Shown: positions 17,578-28,317 of the stretch, piece after piece
Numbering within the stretch: position 1 is the first letter of the stretch
Layout: each line of letters starts with the position of its first letter
Notes under the pieces: generated by a model
Seen by the model: the letters and a program-made list of their open reading frames with translations, nothing else
Databases searched by the model: none
What the model was told of the DNA's origin: nothing
Assembly: GCA_016744295.1 (NCBI GenBank)
Contig: JADGEQ010000004.1
Location: forward strand, 155,912 to 219,911
DNA length: 64,000 bases
Origin: Desulfobacteraceae bacterium
Lineage (GTDB): Bacteria > Desulfobacterota > Desulfobacteria > Desulfobacterales > Desulfobacteraceae
Direction: 5' to 3'
Made by a program: the position numbers and the translations under genes

Positions 17578-20247
17578 ATGAAAAATAACTTGAAAAGTTG
17601 TCTGGAAAAGGCTGGGAAAAATCTGCCCGTTGTCCGGGTTGTTCCTGATATCATTCTTGCCCTGGCCTCGGAGAAACGAGCTGTTCTTCAAGCCCCTCCC
17701 GGGGCCGGAAAAACCACTTTTGTTCCCCTGGCCCTGCTGGATCAGCCCTGGCTTGCCGGGAAAAAAATTATTATGCTGGAGCCCCGCCGGCTGGCCGCCA
17801 AGGCCTGTGCCGCTCATATGGCTGGGATGCTGGGGGAAAAACCAGGCCAGACCATTGGGTATCAAATTCGTATGGAGCGACGCATCGGTCCCGGAACCCG
17901 GATAGAGGTGATTACCGAAGGAATATTGACCCGGCGGATCCAGACAGACCCCTCCCTGGAAAATGTGGGGCTTGTGATCTTTGATGAGTTTCACGAACGC
18001 CATATTCACAGTGATCTCGGCCTGGCCCTCTGCCTGGAGGCGGCGGAGGTTTTTAACGAGGAGCTGCGCATTCTGGTCATGTCTGCCACAATGGACATGG
18101 CAGCCATGTCCGATCTCATGGACAATGCTCCCACGATTATCTCCCGGGGTAAAACCTATCCCGTGACCACCCGATATTTGCCCCCGGAGGCTATAACCCC
18201 GGCCAGGAGGAGCCAGTACCAAAATCCAAACCCGGATCCCTACCGTCGTATCAGCTCTGCCTGCCGGGCGGCTGTTGAAAAAGCCCTGGCAGAAGAATCC
18301 GGAGATATCCTGGTGTTTTTGCCCGGTGTCCGGGAGATCAGGGATTTGGCCAAGAAGTTAAGTGATCGGAATCCTTTTCTTCCTTCAGATTCTTCAGGGG
18401 TTAAAATTGTCATATTACCTCTTTTTGGTAACCTGTCCCGGACGGATCAGGCAAGGGCCATTGCGCCTTCTCTGCCGGGATATCGTAAAATTGTCCTGGC
18501 AACATCCATTGCAGAAACCTCCCTTACCATAGAGGGGGTTCGGGTGGTGGTGGATACGGGATTAATGAGAGTTCCCCGATTCGCTCCTGCCACCGGCATG
18601 GGGCAGCTGGACACCATTTTTGTATCCCGGGCATCGGCGGACCAGCGCCGGGGGCGGGCAGGCAGAACCGGTCCCGGTGTCTGCTATAGAATCTGGGCCG
18701 AACATCTTGACCAGGGGTTGACCCCCTTTAATAAGCCGGAGATCCTGTCTGCCGATCTGACCTCCCTGGTTTTGGAATTGGCCAAATGGGGGGTGTCTGA
18801 CCCCAATACCCTTAAATGGCTGGATCCGCCCCAGGAAACCGCCTTTGGCCAGGCAAAATTGCTTTTGCAACAATTAAAGGGACTGGATGACCATGGGTGT
18901 ATCACCAACCATGGGAGCAGGCTTCTGTCCGCCGGTGTTCACCCGCGACTGGCCCATATGATTCTTCGGGCGGACCAGATGGGCCAGGGCCGCCTGGCCT
19001 GTTGGGTGGCAGCTCTTTTGGAGGAACGGGATATCCTTTTCTCGGGGAAGGGCGGGGGGGATCCGGATATCCGGCTTCGCCTGGATCTTCTGGCAGCTCT
19101 GACTGCTGATCGATCTAAAAAAAACAGAACTGCCGTGGACAAAAATAGACCCACCCACTTTACGGATAGCCGTTTTAATGAACCCCTGGCCCGGACCATC
19201 CTGAAAAATGCAGCCAAAATGGGAAAAGATCTCAACATTCGTTCCTCGGGAACGGATATGGAATTTGCAGGTTCCGTACTGGCCTTTGCCTGGCCCGAGC
19301 GGGTGGCCAAAAAACGAAATAATAAGGATCATTCCTTTCTAATGGCATCGGGCAGTGGGGCCTATTTCAGGTCAGCCAATTCTCTGTCGCACCTTCCCTA
19401 TGTTATTGCTGTTCACCTGGACGGCAATCCGCGTAATGCCGGAATTTTTCTAGCCGTTCCCTATGCCCGGAAAGATCTGGAAAGAGATTTTAAGGACCAG
19501 ATAAAAACCTTTGAAGAGGTGTTTTGGGATAACCAGACCCGGTCGGTGCGGTCGGTTTCCAAGACTACCTATGGTAAGCTTGTAATCCGGGAAATAAAGG
19601 TGACAAATTCTGACCCTGAAGCTGTCCGGTCCTGTTTGATCCTGGGGATCCAGGAGGCGGGTCTGGATATTCTGCCCTGGACCAAACCTTTGGGACACCT
19701 CCGGGAACGGGCTGTGTTTTTAAAAAATTCCGGCCATTTTACAAAGTTGCCAGACCTTTCTGAGAAGGCTCTGGCGGTTAGTCTGGCCCATTGGCTGGGC
19801 CCGTTTTTGGACCATATCCACTCGGCATCTGGATTAAGGCAGGTGGACCTGTCATCTGCCTTGACAAGCCTTTTGACCTGGGACCAGCAGCAGATGATTC
19901 ATATCCATGCCCCCACCCATGTGACTGTGCCCTCGGGATCAAGACTCCCCCTTCAATATAGGGGGGATGGCGGGCTCCTGGAATCCCCTGTTCTGGCAGT
20001 TCGGCTCCAGGAGATGTTTGGTCTGACAAAGGGCCCATCCATTGCCCGGGGACGGATACCGGTCACCCTCCATCTGCTCTCCCCGGCCGGCCGCCCCGTA
20101 CAGATTACCCAGGATCTGGCAAGCTTCTGGAAGAACACCTATTGTGCTGTAAAAAAGGATTTAATGGGTCGGTATCCCAAACATTATTGGCCCGAGGATC
20201 CCCTGTCGGCAGTGCCGACGAATCGTGCGAAACCCAGGGTAAGATAG
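17578..20247 (+). CDS. hrpB: ATP-dependent RNA helicase HrpB
   Basis: A DEAH/RHA-family helicase of 889 residues, slightly longer than the usual 810-850. Motif I 'APPGAGKTT', motif Ia 'EPRRLAAK', motif II 'FDEFHERH' (DEFH, the HrpB form of DEAH), motif III 'SATMD', motif V 'ATSIAETSLTI' and motif VI 'QRRGRAGR' are all present within the first 380 residues. A C-terminal HrpB-specific region follows, including 'YPKHYWPEDP' near the end. The protein is cytoplasmic; the physiological RNA substrate of HrpB is poorly known. No strong ribosome site precedes the ATG at 17578. Confidence 0.95.
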   Translation: MKNNLKSCLEKAGKNLPVVRVVPDIILALASEKRAVLQAPPGAGKTTFVPLALLDQPWLAGKKIIMLEPRRLAAKACAAHMAGMLGEKPGQTIGYQIRMERRIGPGTRIEVITEGILTRRIQTDPSLENVGLVIFDEFHERHIHSDLGLALCLEAAEVFNEELRILVMSATMDMAAMSDLMDNAPTIISRGKTYPVTTRYLPPEAITPARRSQYQNPNPDPYRRISSACRAAVEKALAEESGDILVFLPGVREIRDLAKKLSDRNPFLPSDSSGVKIVILPLFGNLSRTDQARAIAPSLPGYRKIVLATSIAETSLTIEGVRVVVDTGLMRVPRFAPATGMGQLDTIFVSRASADQRRGRAGRTGPGVCYRIWAEHLDQGLTPFNKPEILSADLTSLVLELAKWGVSDPNTLKWLDPPQETAFGQAKLLLQQLKGLDDHGCITNHGSRLLSAGVHPRLAHMILRADQMGQGRLACWVAALLEERDILFSGKGGGDPDIRLRLDLLAALTADRSKKNRTAVDKNRPTHFTDSRFNEPLARTILKNAAKMGKDLNIRSSGTDMEFAGSVLAFAWPERVAKKRNNKDHSFLMASGSGAYFRSANSLSHLPYVIAVHLDGNPRNAGIFLAVPYARKDLERDFKDQIKTFEEVFWDNQTRSVRSVSKTTYGKLVIREIKVTNSDPEAVRSCLILGIQEAGLDILPWTKPLGHLRERAVFLKNSGHFTKLPDLSEKALAVSLAHWLGPFLDHIHSASGLRQVDLSSALTSLLTWDQQQMIHIHAPTHVTVPSGSRLPLQYRGDGGLLESPVLAVRLQEMFGLTKGPSIARGRIPVTLHLLSPAGRPVQITQDLASFWKNTYCAVKKDLMGRYPKHYWPEDPLSAVPTNRAKPRVR

Positions 20248-20300
20248 TCCCTAACAGAAAATCAGATTTTCAGTTATTTTCTCATGGGGTTGGCAGTGTT

Positions 20301-20337
20301 TTTAATCCCTGCCAAGCTTTGCCTGGCAGGGATTAAA
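20301..20337. repeat. Perfect inverted repeat between hrpB and the chemoreceptor gene
   Basis: TTTAATCCCTGCCA and TGGCAGGGATTAAA are perfectly complementary, with a 9-base loop. It lies between convergent genes and probably ends both transcripts, although its T and A tracts are inside the stem rather than after it. Confidence 0.6.
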
Positions 20338-20357
20338 ATGGTGTCGTAAGGTTTTTT

Positions 20358-22406
20358 TCAGACCTTGAATCTGCCGGCCATCTTGTTGAGATCATCTGCC
20401 AGGGCCGACAAATTTTTCGCACTTAGTTTGACCTGATTGCTTCTGTCTGCCATATCGGCGGCAGATTGATTCACATCTGAAATATCTTTGGTAATCTCAT
20501 CGGCCACAGCTGAACTCTGGCTGACATTCAGGTTTACCTCCTGGATACCGGAGGATGCCTGGTTGATATTTTCGGCAATCTCCTGGGTGGCGGCAGATTG
20601 TTCTTCCACCGCAGTGGCAATGGTTGATACTATTTCGTCAACATTATTTATCACTCCGCTGATTTCAGTAATCCCGCCCAGGGTACTTGAGGCGCTTTCC
20701 TGGATATTGCCAATTTTTTCTTTTATATCCATGGATGCGTTGGAGGTCTGGTTTGCCAGATCCTTTATCTCATTGGCGACTACGGCAAAGCCTTTTCCCG
20801 CTTCACCGGCTCTGGCTGCTTCAATGGTGGCGTTTAAGGATAGCAGGTTGACCTGTTCGGAAATATCGGTGATGGTTTCAACCACTTTGCCAATGGATTG
20901 GGCAGCTTCCCCTAGTTCATTCATCTTCCGGGTGGAATCGGTAACCTTGGATACGGCCTGGCCGGATATTTGTCTTGCCTTTTCTGCATTTTGTGCAATT
21001 TCGTTAATGGTTGCATTCATCTCCTCGGCAGCCGTTGCAACCGTGTCGGTATTGGTGCTGGATTCTTCCATGGCCGCTGATATGGAAGTCATGCTGGACG
21101 TCATCTCTTCGGCAGCCGCTGCCACAGTTCCCGATTTATCAGATGTTTGGGTAGACCCCACGGACATATGTTCTGCAATGGATGACAATTCCGTGGAAGA
21201 GTCCGAAAGGGTGTTCACGCTTTGGGTGATGTCTGTCATCATTTGCTGCAGTTTACCGATGAACCCATTAAAAACTTCGGCTAACTGCCCCAGCTCATCC
21301 CGACTCTGAACCTCAAGCCGCTTTGTCAGATCCCCTTCTCCGTCGGAAATATCGCGCAGGCTTTCGATCACTTTATTCACCGGTCCCACAATAACGATGC
21401 GGGAGAGAAAAAAGATCAAAACACCCAACAACACCAGAAAAAAGGCTGAAACCATAATACTGATATTTCTCATCTTATACACCCCTTCCAGTATACGGCT
21501 TACCGGAGCGGTGATGAAAATCGACCAAGGGGCTTGGGTTGTTCCGATGGTGATGGGGGAAATGGTGAGCACTCCTTTTTTTCCGGAGGTCTCCAGTAGA
21601 AAATCAACATGGCTGGTATCTGATTTATTGACTGCTTTGGATACGGCCTCGGGATACTGCTCAGTGATCAGTTTTCCCACCTTTTCTTTATCCGGGTGGG
21701 CGGAAATCATACCGCTGGATGTCACCAGAACGGCATATCCCTCTTCATAGGGGGTGATCGTGTTTACCAGCTCTGCGATCTGGTCCATGGAAAAGTCCAC
21801 GCCCGCTACTCCAAGCGCCCTGCCATCCACTATTATGGGAACACAGACGCTGACCATCATAACGGTTTTTCCGCCTACCTCATAGGAAAAGGGATCCATG
21901 ATCACTTCTTTTTGGGTGTCCCTGGCCCGTGTATACCATTCACCGTCCAAGTCAACGCATGTTTCCAGGTGAACCCCCCCCACCCGGTTCCAATAGGGCG
22001 CAAATCTTCCCTTGTCCGTATGGCCGGCTGCCCCCTGAAAATCGGTGTCAAGTTTGTCAAAGGTATTGGGTTCCCACACCGTCCACATTCCCAGATATCC
22101 TGGATTGTTAATCAATATTCCTTGTATCATGGTCAGGATGCTGTCTCTTTTTACCAATGTGTTGGTCTTCTCCATATTCTGGATGGCATAGGCCAGAGAC
22201 CTTGCCGAATCCATGGCATTTTCAATGTCCACCCGGATCTGATTGGAATATTCCCTGGAAAGGGCATCCATTTTCTCCAGGGCCTCTTTATTGGAAAGAT
22301 TAGTCGCCTTTGTGGTAATAAGACTGACAGTGATGGCAAATGAAATCACCACCACTAACCCGATGGATGCCACTAACTTACTGGTTAACTTTAAATCTTT
22401 GAACAA
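20358..22406 (-). CDS. Methyl-accepting chemotaxis protein with Cache sensor
   Basis: A 682-residue chemoreceptor. An N-terminal helix (about 10-30) and a periplasmic Cache-type ligand domain (about 35-295, with the '[13 protein letters not shown]' motif common in dCache domains) are followed by a second helix (about 307-328), HAMP and a long cytoplasmic coiled coil. The kinase-contacting tip '[24 protein letters not shown]' region is conserved. Translation starts at TTG (22406), which has AAAGGAGG at ideal spacing. There is no C-terminal CheR/CheB pentapeptide. No che genes are adjacent. Confidence 0.93.
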   Translation of the reverse strand: MFKDLKLTSKLVASIGLVVVISFAITVSLITTKATNLSNKEALEKMDALSREYSNQIRVDIENAMDSARSLAYAIQNMEKTNTLVKRDSILTMIQGILINNPGYLGMWTVWEPNTFDKLDTDFQGAAGHTDKGRFAPYWNRVGGVHLETCVDLDGEWYTRARDTQKEVIMDPFSYEVGGKTVMMVSVCVPIIVDGRALGVAGVDFSMDQIAELVNTITPYEEGYAVLVTSSGMISAHPDKEKVGKLITEQYPEAVSKAVNKSDTSHVDFLLETSGKKGVLTISPITIGTTQAPWSIFITAPVSRILEGVYKMRNISIMVSAFFLVLLGVLIFFLSRIVIVGPVNKVIESLRDISDGEGDLTKRLEVQSRDELGQLAEVFNGFIGKLQQMMTDITQSVNTLSDSSTELSSIAEHMSVGSTQTSDKSGTVAAAAEEMTSSMTSISAAMEESSTNTDTVATAAEEMNATINEIAQNAEKARQISGQAVSKVTDSTRKMNELGEAAQSIGKVVETITDISEQVNLLSLNATIEAARAGEAGKGFAVVANEIKDLANQTSNASMDIKEKIGNIQESASSTLGGITEISGVINNVDEIVSTIATAVEEQSAATQEIAENINQASSGIQEVNLNVSQSSAVADEITKDISDVNQSAADMADRSNQVKLSAKNLSALADDLNKMAGRFKV

Positions 22407-22703
22407 TTTGTCCTCCTTTGTTTTGATTTGTTCTTTCCATCAATTATCAGCCATACCGTTGGATTTTCAACCAATTCAAACGAGTATAGGCGAATACGAA
22501 CAATTGATTATTTAAATAAAAAAGGTGAATATTTTCATAGTAACGATATATTTGAATATTTGCAAGGTTAGAAACTTCCGGCTTCCAAGTTCCAGGGCCG
22601 GCCCCGGGATTCTTATTTATAATATGCCCTTGTCTTGGTGGCGGGAGACTGATATGCATTCAGAATCAACGATATTGTTTGGTAAAATTAAGGAAGCATA
22701 ACA

Positions 22704-23396
22704 ATGACACAACCGGATGACAACAGGTCCAAACAGCTGTTGGCCGCTCATATGGCCCGGGGCAGGGAGACGCTTAGCGATTTTTTAGATACCCACGGTA
22801 TCAGTCTGCCGGTTCTCGGGGTTGCCATGGAACAGTTTACAGAATCTGTATTTGATTTGCCCGAGGGTGCTGTTTGTAAAAAGGGGTGCACCTATTGCTG
22901 TCATCTAAAGGTGGGGGTTTCCATCCCCGAGGTTCTGGTGATTTATAATGAATTGGCCGGTCAGACAACCCCGGAGGGCTTTGAGATTTTAAAGGAAAGG
23001 GTGCTGACCGTGGCGGCAAAAGGCAATACTCTGGAGGAGGCCTTCTGGCTTGGGAGCCAAACCCCTTGTCCATTTCTGGATGTTGACGGCAGCGGCCTCT
23101 GCATGATCTACAGCCTGCGTCCCTTTTCCTGCCGGGCCTATCATTCCACCGACCTTGTCGCCTGCGAGAAGAGTTTTGAACTAAAGCGTGAAGCCCTTAT
23201 TCCCTGTTTCCCTTTGTACCGGGCCACCACAGACATGTATGCCAGTCTCTTTACCAGGGTATTGGCAGAAAAGGGATTCTTTTCCTATCAGGTGGGGTTC
23301 GTAAAAGCCCTTGAAATTTTGTTTCAAAATGAGGCAGTTTCAGACCAATATTTTATAAATAAAGAGGATGTCTTTAAAACAGCAAAACTGGATTAA
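22704..23396 (+). CDS. YkgJ-family cysteine-cluster protein
   Basis: A 230-residue soluble protein of the YkgJ (CxxCxxCC) family, thought to bind zinc or an iron-sulfur cluster; no reaction is established. The N-terminal cluster 'CKKGCTYCCHLKV' (around residue 55) and later 'CPFLDVDGSGLCMIY' and 'RPFSCRAYHS' contain the family's conserved cysteines and the 'RPxxCR' motif. The ATG has AAGGAAG upstream. It stands alone between a chemoreceptor and nudC, convergent with nudC. Confidence 0.82.
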   Translation: MTQPDDNRSKQLLAAHMARGRETLSDFLDTHGISLPVLGVAMEQFTESVFDLPEGAVCKKGCTYCCHLKVGVSIPEVLVIYNELAGQTTPEGFEILKERVLTVAAKGNTLEEAFWLGSQTPCPFLDVDGSGLCMIYSLRPFSCRAYHSTDLVACEKSFELKREALIPCFPLYRATTDMYASLFTRVLAEKGFFSYQVGFVKALEILFQNEAVSDQYFINKEDVFKTAKLD

Positions 23397-23461
23397 TGCC
23401 ATTATAAAATAGACGATTTTGTCACCGGGCCCTGGGCAATTTTATGGCGCCTGCACATTGA

Positions 23462-24280
23462 CTATTCTTGACTGCGCACAAACCAGTTGATCAGTTCTCC
23501 CGCCAGAACCTGTTTGCCCGGGACCATTGGCAGATGGTCTGCATCAAACCAGTCTGCATCAAGAACCTCTGTAGTATCCATGGATATTTGACCATGGTCA
23601 TATTGGGCTGTAAATCCTATCATCAGGCTGTCAGGAAAGGGCCAGGATTGGCTTTTGAAATAGGTGATATTTTTGACCTGAATACCCACCTCTTCAAACA
23701 CTTCTCTTTGGACACATTCTTCCAAGGTCTCCCCGGGTTCGACAAATCCCGCCAACACACTGAACATTTTTTTATTGGGAAAATTGACCCCCCTGGCCAG
23801 CAGTATTTTATTTTCTTTTATGATGGCTGTGATGATGGCAGGTGAGATCCGCGGGTAGTGATGTAAATCACAGGCGGGACAGACCCGTGCAAATTCAGTC
23901 GCTTTTCTGATCGTTTGGGTGCCGCATTTGCTGCAAAATTTAAAATTTGCATTCCAGTCATGGATCTGCCTGGCATAGCCTGCCATGTGCCGGAAAACAT
24001 CTTCAGCCATGGTATAAAGGGTTCTTATGTTAATAAAATTATGGGCTGGTGGAATTTTATCCTTGTCAATGTTTCCGCAATAACACGGAATAGTGTTGTA
24101 GGTGCCAAAGTAACAAAGGTTTTTTAACCCCAAGGATTTATCCCAGGGATTTTCCATGCAGGGAATGGCCATGTTTGTGTCTGATATTTGGTGAATCAGA
24201 ATATGGTTATCGGAAAAAATAAAAAAATAGGCAGTTGGCGGGAGAAAAGGTGGCGGAATTACAGATTTTATAAAATCCAT
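23462..24280 (-). CDS. nudC: NADH pyrophosphatase NudC
   Basis: A 272-residue Nudix hydrolase that cleaves NAD(H), and in several bacteria removes NAD caps from RNA. The zinc ribbon ('CSKCGT' and 'CPAC', about 130-155) precedes the Nudix box 'GFVEPGETLEECVQREVFEE'. The NudC-specific motif appears as 'SQSWPFPDS', with Ser in place of the usual Pro of SQPWPFP. Length and domain order match the family. It is downstream of ilvC on the same strand but separated by a terminator and a perfect 14-bp palindrome. Confidence 0.93.
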   Translation of the reverse strand: MDFIKSVIPPPFLPPTAYFFIFSDNHILIHQISDTNMAIPCMENPWDKSLGLKNLCYFGTYNTIPCYCGNIDKDKIPPAHNFINIRTLYTMAEDVFRHMAGYARQIHDWNANFKFCSKCGTQTIRKATEFARVCPACDLHHYPRISPAIITAIIKENKILLARGVNFPNKKMFSVLAGFVEPGETLEECVQREVFEEVGIQVKNITYFKSQSWPFPDSLMIGFTAQYDHGQISMDTTEVLDADWFDADHLPMVPGKQVLAGELINWFVRSQE

Positions 24281-24399
24281 TGAAATACCTGATGGTTAAA
24301 AAATTAATGGATAAAATTTTCGCCCTCCCAAAAAAAATTGGATACCAAAAACAATCGGGCAAAAAAACAATGGGGTGTGATATCATTTTTCCCGGGCAA

Positions 24400-24413
24400 T
24401 TGTCCATGGACAA
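24400..24413. promoter_or_regulatory. Perfect palindrome TTGTCCATGGACAA upstream of nudC
   Basis: A 14-base perfect palindrome 120 bp upstream of the nudC start; a candidate operator with no assigned regulator. Confidence 0.4.
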
Positions 24414-24456
24414 AAATAAAACCCCATTCCAGAAGGTTGGTTCCTGGAACGGGGTT
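24408..24456 (-). terminator. Terminator after ilvC
   Basis: AAACCCCaTTCCAG (24418-24431) pairs with CTGGAAcGGGGTTT (24443-24456). Read leftward, it is followed by TATTTTTG. Confidence 0.75.
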
Positions 24457-24477
24457 TAACTGTCAGATGTTGGGGTG

Positions 24478-25950
24478 TTAGAGTATGGGCTTCATGGCGC
24501 TCATATAGGTTCTCAGTCTTTTACCCACCTTTTCAACCTTTGTTCGCCGGATGGCATCGTTGACCTGGATCAATCGAAGATTGTCGCAGCCGGTATCCTT
24601 TATATCAAGACCCTTGCCAATGACATCTGTATCAATGGTTTCCATGAATCTTTTCAGCATGGGACCGGCCTCATGGGCAAAAAGATAGCATCCGTATTCG
24701 GCGGTATCGGAGATAACCACATTCATCTCATAGAGTTTTTTCCGGGCAATGAGGTTGGCAATGAGGGGCACCTCATGAAGGGATTCATAATAGGCGGATT
24801 CTTCGATGATACCGGCGGATACCATGGTATCAAATGCCAGTTCCACACCGGCCTTGACCATGGCCACCATGAGAATGCCATTGTCAAAGTATTCCTGTTC
24901 TGAAATGTCTTCTTCCATTGAAGGGGATGTTTCAAAGGGCGTTTCTGCTGTCTGGGCCCGCCAGGTGAGCAGATTGATGTCGTCTTTTGCCCAGTCCTCC
25001 ATCATGGTGGTTGAAAAATGTCCCGTCATGATGTCATCCATGTGTTTGTTGAACAGGGGCGCCAGAATATCCTTGAGCTGTTCGCACAGGTCAAAGGCAA
25101 CAATTTTGGCCGGATTGGTCAGCCGGTCCATCATATTGGTGATGCCGCCGTGTTTTAACGCCTCTGTAACGGTTTCCCAGCCGTGCTGGACCAGTTTGGA
25201 GGCGTAGGAGGCATCCATTCCTTTTTCCATCATCTTGTCATAGCAGAGCAAAGAGCCTGCCTGGAGCATGCCGCAGAGAATGGTCTGTTCTCCCATGAGA
25301 TCGGATTTTACCTCTGCCACAAAGGAGGACATGAGTACACCGGCCCTGTGTCCGCCGGTCCCGGCGGCATAGGCCTTGGCCAGCTCTAACCCTTCTCCTC
25401 TTGGATCGTTTTCCCGGTGGACGGCAATGAGGGTGGGGACACCAAAACCCCGTTTATATTCTTCCCTGACTTCGGTGCCGGGGGATTTGGGGGCCACCAT
25501 GATCACTGTGAGGTCCTCTCTGATCTTCATGCCTTCTTCCACAATGTTGAATCCGTGGGAGTAGGAGAGGCAGGCCTTCTTTTTCATCAAAGGCATGACA
25601 GCTGTAATCACATTGGTGTGCTGTTTGTCCGGGGTGAGGTTGATGACAAGGTCTGCTGTGGGAAGGATATTTTCATAGGTGTCCACGGCAAATCCGTTTT
25701 CCGTGGCATTTTTCCAGGATTGCCGTTTTTCACTGATGGCAGCAGCGCGTAGGGTGTAGGATACATCAAGGCCGCTGTCCCTGAGGTTGAGTCCCTGGTT
25801 AAGTCCCTGGGAACCGCATCCCACGATCACAATTTTTTTACCCTTCAGGGCAGTTACGCCGTTAAATTCAGAATTGTTCATGAAACGGCATTGGGATAAT
25901 TCTTCAAGCTGAAGCCTCAGGGGTAAGGTGTTAAAATAATTCTTATCCAT
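24478..25950 (-). CDS. ilvC: Ketol-acid reductoisomerase (class II)
   Basis: The second enzyme of valine/isoleucine synthesis: it isomerises and reduces 2-acetolactate or 2-aceto-2-hydroxybutyrate with NADPH and Mg. At 490 residues it is the long, class II (E. coli-type) form with a duplicated C-terminal domain, not the 330-residue class I form. The N-terminal Rossmann fold carries '[20 protein letters not shown]', followed by the metal-binding and knotted C-terminal domain ('[15 protein letters not shown]'). An AGGAG ribosome site precedes the start. A candidate IlvY site is about 100 bp upstream, and an IlvY-like regulator is encoded 5 kb to the right. Confidence 0.95.
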   Translation of the reverse strand: MDKNYFNTLPLRLQLEELSQCRFMNNSEFNGVTALKGKKIVIVGCGSQGLNQGLNLRDSGLDVSYTLRAAAISEKRQSWKNATENGFAVDTYENILPTADLVINLTPDKQHTNVITAVMPLMKKKACLSYSHGFNIVEEGMKIREDLTVIMVAPKSPGTEVREEYKRGFGVPTLIAVHRENDPRGEGLELAKAYAAGTGGHRAGVLMSSFVAEVKSDLMGEQTILCGMLQAGSLLCYDKMMEKGMDASYASKLVQHGWETVTEALKHGGITNMMDRLTNPAKIVAFDLCEQLKDILAPLFNKHMDDIMTGHFSTTMMEDWAKDDINLLTWRAQTAETPFETSPSMEEDISEQEYFDNGILMVAMVKAGVELAFDTMVSAGIIEESAYYESLHEVPLIANLIARKKLYEMNVVISDTAEYGCYLFAHEAGPMLKRFMETIDTDVIGKGLDIKDTGCDNLRLIQVNDAIRRTKVEKVGKRLRTYMSAMKPIL

Positions 25951-26047
25951 TTTGTCTCTCCTTATGGTTGATCGTATATGATCCTAAAGATTTTGTTGAT
26001 TGTTAGATCAAAATGAACTATTTTCTGCGTTGCGTCAAATGAATCAT

Positions 26048-26064
26048 TTGCAATATAACGTTGC
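26048..26064. promoter_or_regulatory. Candidate IlvY operator upstream of ilvC
   Basis: TTGCAATATAACGTTGC, a GCAA-N7-TTGC dyad about 100 bp upstream of ilvC. A related TTGCAATAATCGCA is the same distance upstream of the ilvY-like gene. Assignment to IlvY is inference. Confidence 0.35.
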
Positions 26065-26250
26065 CGAAAGTGAAATATGACCTTTGTAATACAGACTCCC
26101 TGATAAACCGGGGGCCTAAAATAAAGAATCTTGCTTTTCAGATGATATCCTGAAATATTAAGAAAAGCATCTTTCAATAACCGGCATGGCCGGAGAATGG
26201 TATTTGCCTCTGGCCACAACGAAAAATGAAACTCCTAAAATGACAACCTC

Positions 26251-27765
26251 TTGGTGAGAGTTTCATCTAAACCCTTGGAAAATAAGTTGATATCGAAATT
26301 GAACCTGATGCCCCTGACCATATCCAAACGCATGGTGCTGGGGAATATAATTATTTTGTTAATTGTTCTTACCCTGTGCATTGTGGTGATTTTCAATCTG
26401 AATAGGCTCCAAAAGATTACCAATCAAATTGTTGTCCAACATCAGGAAAGCATTATCGTCGGGGATCGTATCCTGGATACTTTTGCCTCCCTTGTCAAAT
26501 TTGGCGAAAAATATTTTGTGTCCCGGGATATTAATTATTATAATCGATTTTTGGACCTGAAGATTAATTTGGAAAAAGAGTTTGACCGTTTTACCGTGCT
26601 TATGGAGACGGATGAACAAAGAGGGCTTCTCCTTGATTTTTTCGCAGCTTTTAACGGCTATCTGGCTTGGTTTGAAGAAAAGGCCTTCCAGATTCAAAAC
26701 GGAGAACAAATTAAGCTGGATCATTTTTTTAAAGAAACAGGTCCAAATCATAACACCACCGCCGGGAATCTTGAAAAAATTCGTGTCAGCACCCGAAAAA
26801 TTATTGCCGGTAAAACAAGTCTGTCCCGCCGGATGAGTCATCAGATTCTTATGGTCACAGTAATCACGACGGTAATTACGATTTTTTTCGGAATAATTAT
26901 CACCATCTTCAATGCCCGGTCAATTACAAAATCCATTACCCGTCTTCAAAGAAAAACAAAGGAAATCGCCCAGGGGCATTTCGAGGAGATCCAAACGCTC
27001 AAGGGCCCAAAAGAGATCCAGGATTTGTCATTGCACTTTAATTCCATGTGCCGGCGTTTAAAAGAACTGGATAGTTTAAAAGCCGACTTTGTCAGCCATG
27101 TATCCCATGAACTGAGGACGCCGATCACTTCCATAAAAGAAGCATCCACCATGTTGTCAAAGGGGTTTTATTCAGAAGATCCTGAAAAGCAAGATGAATT
27201 GTTTTGTCTGATTCATGCAGAAAGTAATCGGCTTTTAAACTCTGCCATGAGGATACTTGATTATTCCAAAATGGAAGCCAGGCAAATGGAATATCAGCGC
27301 ATCAGACTCAGTTTGCCCGAGGTTATCCGCAAATCAATTCTGAAACTGGCCCCATTGTCACAGAGAAAACAGATTTCTCTTGAGTTTTGTCCTCCCCCGT
27401 CTGGTCTCCCGCCGGTCCGCATTGATGAGGACAGGATAATCGAAGTTCTAGATAATCTCATCGGCAACGCCCTGAAGTTCACCCCGGCAAAGGGCCGTGT
27501 GGTCATCAACTGCCTGGCTGAGGATTCCGGCGAAAATCTTATGGTGACGGTTGAGGATAATGGGCCTGGAATAAAGCTTGAACATCTTGAAAAGATTTTT
27601 TATAAATTTAAACAAATAGACAATGGGTTTGGCACGCGAATGGGGACTGGACTGGGTCTCTCGATTTCAAAATATATCATCAAGGCACATGGGGGAAACA
27701 TATGGGCGCAACCTCAGTATTCAAAAGGCACCAAAATTCTGTTTACCTTACCTGTTGCAGTGTAA
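26251..27765 (+). CDS. GlrK/QseE-like sensor histidine kinase
   Basis: A membrane sensor kinase of up to 504 residues. Helices at about 29-50 and 195-220 bracket a helical periplasmic domain (about 52-190); HAMP, HisKA ('FVSHVSHELRTPITS', His near 287) and HATPase ('NALKFTP', 'DNGPGI', 'GTGLGLS') follow. This architecture and the next two genes (a lipoprotein and an NtrC-type regulator) reproduce the enterobacterial glrK-qseG-glrR order, so I assign it by synteny as GlrK/QseE-like. The start is uncertain: TTG 26251 or GTG 26254 lack a clear ribosome site; TTG 26287 (GGAAAATAAG upstream) or ATG 26308 are alternatives that keep the first helix. It overlaps the lipoprotein gene by 64 bases. Confidence 0.85.
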   Translation: MVRVSSKPLENKLISKLNLMPLTISKRMVLGNIIILLIVLTLCIVVIFNLNRLQKITNQIVVQHQESIIVGDRILDTFASLVKFGEKYFVSRDINYYNRFLDLKINLEKEFDRFTVLMETDEQRGLLLDFFAAFNGYLAWFEEKAFQIQNGEQIKLDHFFKETGPNHNTTAGNLEKIRVSTRKIIAGKTSLSRRMSHQILMVTVITTVITIFFGIIITIFNARSITKSITRLQRKTKEIAQGHFEEIQTLKGPKEIQDLSLHFNSMCRRLKELDSLKADFVSHVSHELRTPITSIKEASTMLSKGFYSEDPEKQDELFCLIHAESNRLLNSAMRILDYSKMEARQMEYQRIRLSLPEVIRKSILKLAPLSQRKQISLEFCPPPSGLPPVRIDEDRIIEVLDNLIGNALKFTPAKGRVVINCLAEDSGENLMVTVEDNGPGIKLEHLEKIFYKFKQIDNGFGTRMGTGLGLSISKYIIKAHGGNIWAQPQYSKGTKILFTLPVAV

Positions 27766-28271
27766 TTTGTTTATTCCTATTTGCATCATGCCAGTCTACG
27801 GGTCTGTTTTGGACCGGGACCTCTTCCATCCATAGCCACGAAAAAAAATATCTGGCAATTATCAGGGAGGTGGTTCTGGATAAGGATTTTACGGCAGCTG
27901 CCCGTGAGAACCAACGCATTCTGGAATATTACAGCCAAACCCCGGGTCCCCATGATATGGTTTTGTCAAATTATGTTCAAAACGCAGAGATTCTTTCCGA
28001 GTTGCTGGTCCGGATTTTGGAAGATGAAAAAAGCAAACAAGCACTTTCCATGGAGATAGCGTCCAATGAAGAGAAAATAAAGGCTATGACCTTATCATGG
28101 GGGGAGTTTAAGAAAACAGCGGATGGAATGGAGAAAAAACTCAAGGGAATGGAGCAGTTGTCTGGAAAAGTCAAAACCCTTGAAGAGGAGAAAAAACTTC
28201 TTCAGCAGCAGATCGACCAATTAAAGGAAATAGATCTGAATCCGGTTGGAACCAAACCATTAACGGAATAA
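27702..28271 (+). CDS. QseG-like outer-membrane lipoprotein
   Basis: A 189-residue lipoprotein. The N-terminus is basic, then hydrophobic ('VICLFLFASC'), with a lipobox ending in Cys30. The next residues are Gln-Ser, which would favour outer-membrane sorting. The C-terminal third is coiled coil (about 105-175). In enterobacteria QseG (YfhG) lies between glrK and glrR and activates the kinase from the outer membrane; the position, lipidation signal and helical content fit, although sequence similarity could not be measured. GGGGGA precedes the ATG. It overlaps the kinase gene and ends 46 bases before the regulator. Confidence 0.75.
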   Translation: MGATSVFKRHQNSVYLTCCSVICLFLFASCQSTGLFWTGTSSIHSHEKKYLAIIREVVLDKDFTAAARENQRILEYYSQTPGPHDMVLSNYVQNAEILSELLVRILEDEKSKQALSMEIASNEEKIKAMTLSWGEFKKTADGMEKKLKGMEQLSGKVKTLEEEKKLLQQQIDQLKEIDLNPVGTKPLTE

Positions 28272-28317
28272 TGTGTGTCATTGATTCGCAATATGTGACA
28301 ACCCAGGGGTAGTAAAA

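Noticed and set aside
17482..18222. 246-codon open frame on the minus strand inside hrpB
   Set aside because: It lies opposite the conserved helicase motifs of hrpB, has no ribosome site and no recognisable protein features.
20488..21309. 273-codon open frame on the plus strand inside the chemoreceptor gene
   Set aside because: It is the complement of the conserved signalling domain; its Ser/Ala-rich composition comes from the reverse strand of heptad repeats.
25951..26250. Attenuator leader or T-box upstream of ilvC
   Set aside because: No leader peptide rich in Val/Ile/Leu and no T-box or terminator/antiterminator structure was found.
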